Source: Malania oleifera
Lineage: Eukaryota > Streptophyta > Magnoliopsida > Santalales > Ximeniaceae
Assembly (NCBI RefSeq): GCF_029873635.1
Contig: NC_080417.1
Coordinates: 32,414,214 to 32,478,213 of the forward strand
DNA length: 64,000 nt
Direction: 5' to 3'
How positions within the stretch are numbered: the first letter of the stretch is position 1; each line of letters starts with the position of its first letter. The position numbers and the translations under genes were made by a program. Below the pieces are notes generated by a model. It had not been told where the DNA came from. It searched no databases and worked only from the letters and a program-made list of their open reading frames with translations. This document shows, one piece after another, positions 12,101 to 20,229 of this stretch.

Positions 12101-15100
12101 GTTCTATCTGATATGCTCTCTCGCCCCAGGAAAAATTCTTTCCTAATCTCTAGCCACCAAGTTATTCCCTTGATTTTCATGGCATCCTCATCAGAAATTC
12201 TTCACCTAAGTGCTACTACCCAATTGACCTTTCCTCCAGAGATCCCTGCCAAAGTATTAATTCAGATCAGCTAAAAGCCCTTGCTATGAACCACCTCAAA
12301 CCATATGCTAGCCGGATAAGCCACCACCTTACCCTTCCATCTTATCCCTTCTTAAACTCATATATTATCAATCCCTCATCTTTTGACATTAATACTATAT
12401 GGTATATCTGGTATGTTTCTGTTTTGCAGGTACATGCAGTAATTATTCCTCTACAAGAACTTTATGCACATCTCCATGATCGTGATAATCAAGGTTCTCT
12501 TCTATGGACTCTCTTACAATGGTTCGACCCACTCCCCACCTGGAGAAAGAAGCTGACCAGTCTCATGGGAAATCACAATCTTTGAAAACTTGATCCTCAA
12601 ACTGCATCAATAGTCTACAGTTTCTTTATCCTTCATAGACCATATTTTTACAATCCAACCAAGAATCTTCTATGGTCACAAAATTGTGCATACGAATGGG
12701 GCACTATCGATGATTTTCCTAGCTCATGGCCAAATTACAAGTTTCCTCTACTCAAGTTCCTTTGTGAGATGAATGATTTCAAATTCTGCACCGAGATCCT
12801 TCATGCTATTCCAGATATCATACCTCCACCCAAGCCACCATCCTACAAAGATCTTTTGCAGGACTCTCAGGATTCGATGGAAACTGATGACCCCTTCATC
12901 ACACCCACTTATTACCACCCTGTTCACAGAGAAATAACTGATGAAGACTATGTCAATATGAATTTGTCTCCTTCTCATCACATGTAGCTTATCACTCTAG
13001 CACGTCACTGTAGTTTGTCACTGTAGCACGTCAATTGTAGCTTGTCACTATTGCACGTCAGCTGTTGTCTGTCTCTGAGGCAGACAGTTGTCAATCTGCT
13101 TTTTAACTTTGTTCATCTATAGAAGGGACAGTCTTCCCATTTGTAAGGCAGAACATGTTTAAGAAAAATAAAATCCTCTGAGTGTGTGCTTCTCTAAACT
13201 ATTTGTCCGAAGAGCTTTTGTGCCTCACCTCTATGAACTTGTAATTTTTTTTTTACTTTCAAGTATGCTCTATGCTTGCCTCTGAGGAGGATCCTGCACA
13301 TCAGAAAGATTGTATGGTCCGCATTGATCCCCTTTGAGAAACATTGGTTGTTGACCCAAGGTCTCCGTTTGAAGGATAGTTTTGGAGAAAGGGCTCTTGA
13401 CAATGTTTATCTAAGATGGATCAAGGGGCTCCCGACTCTGTGTGGTATCAGAGCCCTTTCTGATGTGCAGGATCCTCCTCAGAGGCAAGCACAGAGCATA
13501 CTTGAAAGCCAAAACAAAATTACAAGTTCATAGAGGTGAGGCACAAAAGCTCTTCGGACAAATAGTTTTAGGGAAAGAAGAGATTTAGAAAGCCATAGAG
13601 AAACACACACCCAGAGGATTTTATTTTTCTCAAACATGTTCTGCCTTACAAACGGGAAGACCGTCCCTTTTATAGATGAACAAAGCTAAAAAGCATATGG
13701 ACAACTGTCTGCCTCAGAGACAGACAACAGCTGACGTGCAACAGTGACAAGCTACAGTTGACGTGCTATAGTGACAAGCTACAGTTGACGTGTTACAGTG
13801 ACAAGCTATAGTTGACGTGCTACAATGAGAAACTATATGTGATGAGAAGGAGACAAATTCATATTGACATACTCTTCATCAGTTATTTCTCCATGAACAG
13901 GGTGGTAATAAGTAGGTGTGATGAAGAGGTCATCAGTTTCCATCAGATCCTAAGAGTCCTACAAAAGATCTTTGTAGGATGGTGGCTTGGGTGGAGGTAT
14001 GATATCTGGAATAGCATGAAGGATCTCGGTGCAGAACTTGAAATCATTCATCTCACAAAGGAACTTGAGCAGAGGAAACTTGTGATTTGGCCATAAGCTA
14101 GGAAAATCATAGAGAGTGTCCCATTCGTATGCACAGTTTTGTGACCATAGAAGATTCTTGGCTCGATTGTAGAAATATGTCCTATGAAGGATAAAGAAAT
14201 TGTAGACCGTTGATGCGGTTTGAGGATCAAGTTTCAAAAGATTGTGATTTCCCATGAGACTGGTCAGCTTCTATTCGTCTTGGGATATGAAGAATGGTAG
14301 GCACATCTTCTTCTCTTTCACCAATAATAAGTATTGTATCTTCAGATTGTCCTGACAGAGGAAGATCAACAGCATGATCTTGGAATTTGTATATTAATTG
14401 ATGATGAAGAGTAGCCATGTATGCAGTGGCTACTTGTGGAGCGCCTGTGATTTGTAACTGGACCTTGATGCAATTCCTTAGATTTTTATCTCTCAAGAAA
14501 ATATTGAAATTTGGGAAGAAGGTGAGGTAAACACTACCGGCTTGAAGTGTGGTAAGGGAAGTTCCAATAGCAGCATGCTTATACTGAGTGTAAGTGATAT
14601 TAAGAAGGGTAATCCTGGCTGTAACAGGAAGTCCCTTTCGGCCATGAAGAGTGAGAAGAAGTCGTACTGCTCCAAAATGAAGGTGAGTGTAACCTTCCCT
14701 GATCCATTGGTTGATCAAATCTTGATCAAGCTCAAGATCAACATATTGTTCTTTGGAAGAAGCTGGAATGAGACATTTATCAAGAGCAGTGGTTTGGACA
14801 TATTCTTTAACATGCCTTCTATAAGAAGTAGGAGGTCTGCAAGAGGCTCGAGTCTCATACTTGTGTAAGGATTTATGGCAATCACAATCTGGATCACACA
14901 TAGAAGGGTCTACGTCCCAAATAAAATGTCCCTCAATCTTGTCAATGTAGACAGGTGTTCCATCCGCTTCAACGCTGCTTAAAGGAATATCTTCTTCAAA
15001 AGTGACAAGTTTTATCATTAAGGATTGAAAAACTGGTGGAGTGCTGGAGGAAGCAACCTCTACTGGCTTGAAGACTATTTTCACAGTCCCATCTGGGAGC

Positions 15101-18100
15101 CTTTCAAACGCAAATTAATTATTTTTTAATTTCAAATTAGTTGATTGCTTTTGGTGGGAGGAGTAGTAAAGACATCAGACCCTATGCCACTACCAATAGA
15201 TTAGAGACTTAGAAAGGGAAGGGGGTTTATATAAGAAGAAGGGAGACCCAACTCCTCAATCTTCTGATGTGGGAATGGTTATTGGGGATGGGGCAGATAT
15301 CCTAGCAACTAGTGCTCAGGCTCTAGCCAGCTGATGCATGGGGAGAAATGAGAAATCTATTCCCACATCAGAAATGCAGGAGAGCGACAGCCTCCATCTC
15401 TTAATAAAAACCCAGTGCCCACTGTCTAGGCTTGCAATTTCCACCCATTGGACCTGCTAGTGACTATGCGCCAACCCACATGCATGGGCTATTCTCCAAT
15501 TAAAAAATAAATGCTGAAAGAACTATCTACAAAACCTTTTGCTGGGCATTTTAAAAAACCACTCAAACGAATCCCGATTATTTCTTCAGTAAAAAATAGT
15601 TGGTTTCAGATTCAGTATGGATTCTTCATTTTAAAAAACAGAGTAAGTTCATTCAGTTTTCAATATTGGTCAACACCAAACTATGCACACCTTCAAGGCA
15701 ACATGCAATCAGAAATTCACATGCTGTGTTGAGCAATTGAATTTCAATCATCTATATAATTCATCAAAAAGAAACAGGAGTACTAATCCAAAGTCAACTA
15801 TGGAACCTTGAGAAATCAATTCAAATATTCAATGTCTAGAAGTAATGCCTAAATTATGAGAGAACTCAAAGCCCTCACTAAGCAGTCCAGCAGAAGTGAC
15901 GGATAAACCTATGCTTGAACAAGTCCTTCAAGGGACAGATCTGCTCCTGTGCATTGACTGTTTACTAGATGAGAGTTCACTCTAAAATCACGTGGAAGTA
16001 CTCCATCGTTAAGCACAGAAACTTCCTATTGCTAGTACAGTTAGCAGTAACTTATTATTGTGCATACCTCAGACATCATAAGCCATGGAATCGCTCCAAG
16101 TCCCAGAGAAAATGTAATTACCATAGCCTGGCCAGATAAGCATGGTTAGTCTAACAAAGTAACAAAAAATCATTAAAAATAATTACTACACAATAAACAT
16201 TATAAGACAATGCATATATGAAGGCATACCACGAGCCCTACAACTGACAATATCCCCAATACTTTATAAAGATGAGAATCTTCTGAAGTTACACCCTGGC
16301 ATCAGTACAGCAAAGGAGATTATTTTAATCTAGGTTTCATAAATTCTTGAAGCTGATGCATAATAAGTTTAAGCTAAAGGGTATGTGGCATTACTTACCT
16401 CCAAATAAAAGGCAACTGCAACAAGGAGGAGGCTAAGAGTCGTTCCACATGAGGATACCTGCAGCAAGTGATTGCGCTATTTCAATTCTTTTTTTCCAGT
16501 TTTGTAGACAAGAAACCCTAAATGAAGAATTTGATCAAACACACAATAAGAAGAAGCCTGCGGCCAGCCTTGTCCACCAACCAAGTAGTGACCCCAGTAG
16601 CAATAACCTACATAATTAATAGGATCTTCTTAGATGACTCTGATCACAATTTCTTATGCTAACAGCATAGCATGCAATACTTTTTTTATTACCTGAATAA
16701 CCCCAACTCCTAATGTTGCAAGATTACTTGACGAAATCCCTGCTCAAATTTGATTAAATAATGAAACATCAAAAAGGAAATAGAAGCCACTTCCCATTCT
16801 CACAATCATTTTAATATAATTAAGTAAAATAAAAATCAATATTTTTAAGTAAAATAAAAATTCAAAAACTTAATGGACTTGAAAAAGAATTGGAGTCCAC
16901 TGCTAGTGAATGTCTAATTATCACAAAAGTCTAAGCCACAATCATAGGTTATGGCAACATAAATTTTCTTCTGCTATATAACAGGTTAATTTCAGTATGC
17001 ACTTAACAGGACCATAACAGGGTAAATTTCAGGATGCAAGTAACAGGTAAGCCCCAATTTTAGGTCTTCCTTTTTTTTTAAATAGAACAATTTTAGGTCA
17101 TTTTGAAATGCCTACAACTACAAGACTGGAATATGTACGAAATTTTTGTTAACTTTTACTGAAATAAGGATCCTTGCCTCTTCTACTTTGTAGGAGTAGC
17201 ACAAAAATATGTGATGATACATATCTTGTGCAATTATCATTATTATACCATAATCAACATTCACAGTCAAGCATTTTTTAACCATCCATGCATCATCAAT
17301 AAGCAGGTCCATCACCAACACCTAAAATTTAGAAGGGAATTATAGGGAGAAAGTTCAAAAGCAAATAGATGGTCATCTAACCAGCACTCTCAAATATTTC
17401 AGTGGCATAGAATAAAACACCATTGATTCCACTGAGTTGCTGAAGTAAGAGTAACCCAATGCCTACCTGCAGCATGAATTGTTCCATCAAAATTATTATT
17501 TTTTTAAAAAAAATTATGAGCTTTATCCACTTTCAAGGATATAGGGAAAGCAACATTACAAAAGTAAGGAATACTTTTCCCAACAAAGCATTCTACCATC
17601 AAAGGAAACCAGTATCTTTTTCTCTTGAGGTCAGCAAACCGGATTGTAGATCTTTTGCTTGTTGATGCCACAGTTCTCTGCAAGAAAGTACAATGAAAAA
17701 AAATAGTAACTTCGGGGTTAAATCGTTAAAATGACACATGTGGAACAAATCCTATGTAACAATATTACATGGAATGCACAAGCATGACAATATATTTGGA
17801 TGGATAATGTTAGGGCTGGATGATAAGAAACATATAAATTTTAAGAAAACCCACAGATAAACCTGCTGCAATTTTGATACCTTAATGTCATTCACTTCAA
17901 TGGAGATATCAGAATCAAATCCCCTTAGAACTTGCAAGGAGGCTTCAAATTCTTCCATCATCCCCATTTTGGCCTGCAAAAAAGAGAAGATGAAAGTAAC
18001 CATGTCTGCATCACCAACAGCATATGTAATCACTAAATATAGCATTCATAACTCTTACCAGCCACCGAGGAGATTCTGGTATGAAAAATAAACCAGGTAT

Positions 18101-20086
18101 CAATATTGTGCATGGCAAAATCCCTGCAAACAATATGTAGATATTCTATTGATTCAAATTATCAAACTATGCATTAAAATGATTTATTTGGTAGATTATG
18201 TTTTATTCTGATTGAAGCTACACGCATTCGAGGCTTTGAAAGGAATGAGCCTGACAGCAATGAGGCAGAAATGGCGGTTCAAGAGCACATCATCAGTATG
18301 AAAAATATGATAGGATGCACTGTGATGAAGGATAATTAGGGTAAACCATAATAAATTTTAATTATTTCAGTCCAATAACTAGATTACAAGATACAGACAA
18401 ATGATTACATAAAGGAGGTGAGGAAAATAGACAGGTAAGAAAGGTGTGAAGGAGAGAAAAAGAGATAAAATTCTCCTCTGTAGAGAACCACAAAAGAATT
18501 GGATGTTTCTAGGACTGACAACAAGCCATGTAAATTGAGCTTATTGGTGTTACCTAAAACTGCAAGCACCCTCCAATTAGCGAACATTCCCAACAGATAT
18601 GCCAGCATTATCCCAATTGTAACTGAGAGCTGCATAACAAAAATATGGTGCACTAAATAAATCTGAATTTTAATCCTTTCTCAATAACTGAAATTGAATC
18701 ATTATAATTGGTCATTGATAACAATAGCACCAATACGTGGGCAGCATTAGACAGGAAACAAAAGCAACCTGGTTGACAGACCCAAGGCTCCCTCTCCTGT
18801 TCTGAGGTGATATCTCTGCTATGTATACTGGCACCTATAGATAATGAATGTCAATTATTCTAACATCTTTTAACAAAACAACATACTACAGAACCAAAGA
18901 AAAAAAGACTGAAAACTTGAAGTTACCGTGTAAGAGATTATGCCAACACCAAATCCTTCTAGCAACCTTCCCATGTATAAAAATGAGGAATCCTACGCAT
19001 AATGACCACAAAATATACAAATCAATAGGCTTGACAATGGTACGCTGTTGATAGAGTCAAACTGATAGTGACCACTTACCTTGGCAAATGAAATGGCGAG
19101 CCATCCTATTATATTAGGGATCGAGGCAATCATTAGCGACTGTAACTCAATCAAACAAAGCAGCGTTCAGGATTTCATCATTATGGCAGAATGCGATAAG
19201 AAATACAAAATGCGCAAAATGTGAAAACTCTACTGTTGTGTTTGGACTTTGAGGCATGGAATTTGATCCTGGTTTTGAATCTATGTAAAATTCCACGAAA
19301 GTCAATACAATTTTGTATGTATTTTGATTAAATCCACAAAATTTCCAGTCTAAAGTTGTGTCTGGACTCTGGAGTAAGGATTTTGGGCTTTTAAAATTTA
19401 AATTTAAAATTATGTAGACCTGGACAAAAATCAAACTCAATAATCAATATTGATTTTAATTTTGCACCCAAGTTCAAATATCAGGTCCAAACTTTATGCC
19501 CCATAAAACTTCAACATAATCAATACTCAATGGGTGATTTAGTAGAGTACCCCTTTCCTCCCCATGTATTCTGCGATCTGACCACTGGTTATTGCCCCAA
19601 CCATGGCACCCACATTCGACAACGAACCAAAAAGAGAGAACTGCCCCCAAGAAATTGAATTACATTATCAAAAGCATACACGAAGGTGAATTAATTAAAT
19701 CTACTATGGTGGGCGAAACAGACCTCCGAGAGGGAAAGCCCGAGATCGCTGATGATTTGGTCTTGCGTAGGAGAAGAGTAACCACACTGTTAGAAAGGAT
19801 AACCAGGGAGCATGAGGGAGTGTGCGAATGCAGGAGAAGAAGGAATAGATATGAAAATGGTGGAGAAGAAGAAATAAGGGGAAAATGTGTAAACAGGTCG
19901 TACCGTGAAGCCGAACTGGATAGGGCCCAAGGCAACGATGAGGACGCAAAAGAGGACGGAGATGGAGCCGTCGCGGATGGCCTGAGAGGAGCCCATGATG
20001 CTGGACTGCCTGGAGCCCATGCGGTACCAGCTTCCGGTGTGCAGGAATGGCTTCCGAAGTTCCTCTGTTTCCTCCCTGAAACTCAT
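186..20086 (-). CDS. ERDL6: ERD6-like tonoplast monosaccharide transporter (MFS), 18 exons
   Basis: Predicted H+-coupled sugar carrier of the ESL/ERD6-like family. The Arabidopsis member ERDL6 exports glucose from the vacuole. Exons in transcript order: 20086-19904, 19786-19724, 19640-19551, 19139-19080, 18992-18927, 18834-18769, 18629-18554, 18123-18059, 17973-17881, 17677-17597, 17466-17382, 16739-16693, 16607-16545, 16458-16399, 16295-16230, 16127-16068, 499-385, 298-186. Every junction is GT-AG. Lengths sum to 1452 nt, giving 483 residues and TGA, with no internal stop; the Arabidopsis homologue is about 487. Family motifs are present: LRKPFL near residue 10 (resembles the LXXXLL vacuolar signal of AtESL1), GRKG at 109-112, PESPRW at 217-222, QQLSGING from 290, DKAGRR at 337-342, and [11 protein letters not shown] from 468. 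The start is the ATG opening the MSFREE N-terminus typical of the family. The oddity is the 15.6-kb intron 16 full of viral and retroelement DNA. It could be the ERDL4-type paralogue instead. Confidence 0.95.
1033..1875 (-). pseudogene. EPRV chimera: movement-protein piece joined to RNase H piece
   Basis: Reading the minus strand, 1875-1593 matches the middle of the movement protein (as at 3420-3710). At about 1593 it switches to the start of the connection/RNase H region (as at 11470-12030), giving the junction residues [13 protein letters not shown] 112-codon frame (1717-1379) stays open across the join. The two parts lie about 3.5 kb apart in the viral unit, so this is a recombination or deletion product and not a native gene. 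The left end at 1033 is the boundary with host intron DNA. Confidence 0.75.
1876..2653 (+). pseudogene. EPRV ORF1 fragment: coiled coil and Pro/Ser-rich region (duplicate copy)
   Basis: Near-identical second copy of 4166-4945. It encodes a segment with heptad-like hydrophobic spacing (around 2190-2440, ending in [12 protein letters not shown]), then a stretch rich in Ser, Pro and Tyr. The frame is open from 1848 to 2720, but its first codons come from antisense movement-protein sequence and its last from inverted leader sequence, so neither native end is present. Open frames here are fortuitous. In caulimovirids such a coiled-coil segment lies between movement protein and capsid; its exact role in this virus is not known. 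Confidence 0.7.
2654..2937 (+). other. EPRV leader with tRNA-Met primer-binding site, flanked by inverted arms
   Basis: A decayed match to the initiator tRNA-Met primer site (TGGTATCAAAGCC, one mismatch) starts near 2838 and lies about 100 bp before the ORF1 ATG at 2938. Bases 2654-2703 are an imperfect reverse complement of 2820-2873, including the primer site, and the 116 bp between the arms repeats at 13323-13440. The repeated leader segment at both ends of the unit is the terminal redundancy expected when more than one genome length of a circular viral DNA integrates. Confidence 0.7.
2938..3913 (+). pseudogene. EPRV ORF1 N-terminus and movement protein
   Basis: ORF1 opens at the ATG at 2938 (context ACCATGG) with a Ser/Thr/Lys-rich N-terminus. 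The frame changes between about 3120 and 3170, where there is a run of eight A, and continues open to TAA at 3911-3913. The 30K-type movement-protein core lies at about 3180-3720, with [20 protein letters not shown] near 3310-3375 and [20 protein letters not shown] near 3543-3600. Movement proteins of this type carry the virus through plasmodesmata. Further in-frame material follows the stop up to the coiled-coil region, with another stop at about 4139. Confidence 0.8.
3914..6033 (+). pseudogene. EPRV ORF1 middle: coiled coil, Pro/Ser-rich linker, capsid and CCHC knuckle
   Basis: Bases 3936-4140 encode a Cys/Asp-rich linker. Bases 4166-5221 carry the coiled coil (ending in [15 protein letters not shown]) and the Pro/Ser-rich segment, with stops at 4436 and 5219-5221. 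Bases 5222-5760 read as a caulimovirid capsid core ([19 protein letters not shown], then [10 protein letters not shown]). This is followed by a Lys-rich stretch and the first half of a zinc knuckle, CFICKK, at about 5998. At least one further stop (about 5293) and two frame changes (about 5560 and the A-run near 6012) break it. The knuckle is then physically split at 6038 by a 4.1-kb retrotransposon; its remaining residues resume at 10106. Confidence 0.8.
6039..6559 (+). repeat. 5' LTR of the nested chromovirus
   Basis: 521 bp, TG...CA ends, directly preceded by CTAAG and followed by the tRNA-Met primer-binding site. It pairs with 9585-10105. Confidence 0.92.
6662..8488 (+). pseudogene. gag and decayed protease of the nested chromovirus
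   Basis: Encodes a gag polyprotein for the element's particle. The first codon of the frame is GTG, so the expected ATG looks lost. An N-terminal coiled-coil-like segment (6680-6900) is followed by stops at about 6992 and 7050. The gag core is at 7058-7440 ([10 protein letters not shown], then [14 protein letters not shown]) and a CCHC knuckle at about 7609-7656 ([14 protein letters not shown]). The protease core at about 7855 reads ATRATHNF where an active enzyme has a catalytic Asp (DSGATHNF-type), so it is dead. The frame ends at 8486-8488 where RT should start. Confidence 0.8.
8481..9583 (+). pseudogene. Integrase and chromodomain-like C-terminus of the nested chromovirus (RT/RNase H lost)
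   Basis: Begins with a scrap of the RT/RNase H join ([20 protein letters not shown], 8561-8620). It passes within 50 bp into the integrase zinc region (CLTCQQDKG near 8705) and the catalytic core, with ICDRD near 8850. The expected stretch between the CXXC and the DRD motif is shortened. The C-terminus (about 9385-9525: EILADKKF...[13 protein letters not shown]) resembles a chromodomain, which targets integration to modified chromatin, but it contains a stop at 9486-9488. The copy cannot move on its own. Confidence 0.75.
9585..10105 (+). repeat. 3' LTR of the nested chromovirus
   Basis: 521 bp, same ends as the 5' LTR, preceded by a polypurine tract and followed by the second copy of CTAAG. 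Confidence 0.92.
10106..10860 (+). pseudogene. EPRV ORF1: knuckle remainder and aspartic protease
   Basis: Picks up the capsid zinc knuckle just after the target duplication, then an acidic linker. A retroviral-type aspartic protease follows at about 10320-10470, with the active-site triad DTG at about 10399 in the context [13 protein letters not shown]. The frame (10213-10614) stops at TGA 10612-10614, reads on in the same phase to about 10850, and then changes phase before RT. The protease would cleave the ORF1 polyprotein. This is the natural continuation of the reading frame interrupted at 6038. Confidence 0.8.
10861..12274 (+). pseudogene. EPRV ORF1: reverse transcriptase and RNase H
   Basis: RT motifs are clear: [10 protein letters not shown] (about 11032), [19 protein letters not shown] (about 11130), and the catalytic YIDDILLFS (about 11332). 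RNase H follows, with [14 protein letters not shown] (first Asp about 11772), [10 protein letters not shown] (Glu), VKMDNSS (Asp) and [12 protein letters not shown] (last Asp). One TGA at 11492-11494 separates RT from RNase H in an otherwise continuous phase, and the ORF1 stop is TAA at 12272-12274. These domains copy pregenomic RNA to DNA. The catalytic residues are present, but the ORF as a whole is broken. Confidence 0.88.
12286..12987 (+). pseudogene. EPRV ORF2 (unknown function)
   Basis: A small second ORF 11 nt after the ORF1 stop, opening with ATG at 12286 and closing with TAG at 12985-12987 (233 codons). A single TGA at 12583-12585 interrupts it; the inverted copy at 14255 reads a Leu codon there. 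It has no motif I recognise: hydrophobic and aromatic in the middle ([17 protein letters not shown]), then Pro-rich and acidic ([16 protein letters not shown]). Florendoviruses are described with a second ORF of unknown function in this position, which fits. Conservation of the sequence in the second copy supports it being real. Confidence 0.65.
12988..13190 (+). promoter_or_regulatory. EPRV pregenomic promoter: TGACG-type tandem repeats, TATA, poly(A) signal
   Basis: About three 26-27-bp units (12990-13060), each containing GCACGTCA, i.e. TGACG on the other strand. This is the bZIP/TGA-factor core also found in the CaMV 35S as-1 element. A TATA-like CTATAGAAG lies near 13120 and AATAAA near 13169. 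An AATAAA just after the start is typical of pararetroviral promoters, where it is ignored on first passage and used after a full turn. Confidence 0.6.
13443..13455 (+). other. EPRV primer-binding site (tRNA-Met)
   Basis: TGGTATCAGAGCC, an exact match to the complement of the initiator tRNA-Met 3' end. It lies in a 133-bp leader segment that repeats 2704-2838. The plus-strand viral unit ends exactly here: the next base begins the inverted copy. Confidence 0.8.
13640..13835 (-). promoter_or_regulatory. Second EPRV promoter copy with four TGACG repeats and TATAAAAG
   Basis: Four 27-bp units (13732-13835, TGACGTGC...AGCTACAGT on the plus strand) lie upstream of a perfect TATAAAAG on the minus strand (13674-13667) and an AATAAA further down (near 13625). 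This copy is better preserved than the plus-strand one and points back toward the transporter's downstream exons, i.e. it runs in the same direction as the host transcript. Confidence 0.6.
13840..14268 (-). pseudogene. EPRV ORF2, inverted partial copy
   Basis: Minus-strand copy of the ORF2 C-terminal two thirds (14255-13959 open, then a frame change and stops near the DLL residues). It has Leu where the plus-strand copy has a stop, so each copy is broken in a different place. At about 14270 it joins movement-protein sequence instead of the ORF2 N-terminus. Confidence 0.65.
14269..15108 (-). pseudogene. EPRV movement-protein mosaic, out of order
   Basis: On the minus strand the part that normally follows the movement protein (as at 3818-4115) comes first, then jumps at about 14828 back to the movement-protein start (HVKEYVQTT, as at 3182). 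It runs through the core to about 14275 and then into ORF2. A 285-codon frame (15084-14227) is open across both joins. The order shows recombination between viral molecules or after integration. The right edge at about 15108 borders host intron DNA. Confidence 0.75.
15118..15512. promoter_or_regulatory. Intronic repeat with two outward USE/TATA pairs
   Basis: The stretch is bounded by imperfect inverted ends (TTATTTTTTAATT at 15118 and its complement near 15500), MITE-like. Inside is TCCCACATCA on the minus strand (15274-15265), with TATAAA beginning 33 bp further on (15231). On the plus strand TCCCACATCA (15361-15370) is followed after 34 bp by an A-rich TATA-like TAAAAA (15405). TCCCACATCG is the upstream element of plant snRNA promoters. 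No snRNA-like sequence follows either box. The second TATA is weak. Confidence 0.45.
15513..16067 (-). other. Intron sequence with no recognised feature
   Basis: AT-rich sequence between the inserted block and exon 16. I see no conserved frame, repeat or RNA gene. It is probably the original part of intron 16. Confidence 0.6.
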
Positions 20087-20136
20087 GTCTTCGTCTCTTC
20101 GTCTTCTCTGCCTTAGATCAAGCAAAGGTCACACCA

Positions 20137-20176
20137 GAAGAAGAAGAAGAAGAAGAAGAAGAAGAAGAAGAAGAAG
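20137..20176 (-). repeat. (CTT)n microsatellite in the transporter 5' leader
   Basis: About 13 GAA/AGA units on the plus strand, read as CTT/TTC on the transcribed strand, roughly 50-90 bp upstream of the ATG at 20086. CT-rich repeats are common in plant 5' leaders. Confidence 0.85.
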
Positions 20177-20229
20177 ATGGCGAAAATGATGGTCAGTGGA
20201 GGACTTGCAGAAGAAGCATCTTGAAGTGT

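Larger units (their letters stand above)
12553..14268. repeat. Large viral inverted repeat (head-to-head junction)
   Basis: Left arm 12553-13310 (plus: ORF2 end, promoter, leader) and right arm 13456-14268 (minus: the same). The spacer, 13311-13455, holds the leader and primer site. The inner 50 bp of the arms (13258-13310 and 13456-13509) are nearly perfect complements. The right arm is longer mainly because it has one more 27-bp promoter repeat. Confidence 0.85.
1033..15108. mobile_element. Endogenous caulimovirid (florendovirus/petuvirus-like) cluster, rearranged
   Basis: Remains of a plant pararetrovirus. Recognisable parts are a movement protein, a coiled-coil and Pro/Ser-rich region, a capsid with CCHC knuckle, an aspartic protease, RT, RNase H, a small second ORF, a promoter and a tRNA-Met primer-binding site. 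Pieces in order: RNase H joined to movement protein (minus, 1033-1875); coiled-coil duplicate (plus, 1876-2653); inverted leader (2654-2703); one nearly complete plus-strand unit (2704-13455, about 6.7 kb without the 4.1-kb retrotransposon); leader, ORF2 and mosaic movement protein (minus, 13456-15108). No integrase is seen, as expected for Caulimoviridae. The single large ORF1 plus a small ORF2 fits florendoviruses best, though a petuvirus relative cannot be excluded. Stops, frameshifts and the insertion make it non-functional. Confidence 0.85.
500..16067 (-). other. Giant intron 16 of the transporter gene
   Basis: Donor after the MMSE codons (16068) and acceptor before IFPVNIKG (499) are both canonical, and the reading phase matches, so the gene should still splice if this intron can be removed. 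Bases 500-1032 hold ordinary intron sequence with A-rich runs near 720 and 910-1000. Bases 1033-15108 are an endogenous pararetrovirus cluster with a nested LTR retrotransposon. Bases 15109-15512 hold a short element with two outward snRNA-type promoter motifs, and 15513-16067 show no recognisable feature. The other introns of this gene are about 80 to 640 bp, so nearly all the extra length is inserted DNA. Confidence 0.9.

Noticed and set aside
17118..17321. Extra transporter exon between exons 11 and 12
   Set aside because: The translated words do not match the family, and joining exon 11 directly to exon 12 already gives the correct phase and family sequence.
19592..20116. Plus-strand 174-codon frame over the transporter 5' exons
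   Set aside because: It is antisense to exons 1-3, which have canonical splice sites and family motifs. The frame has no recognisable domain.
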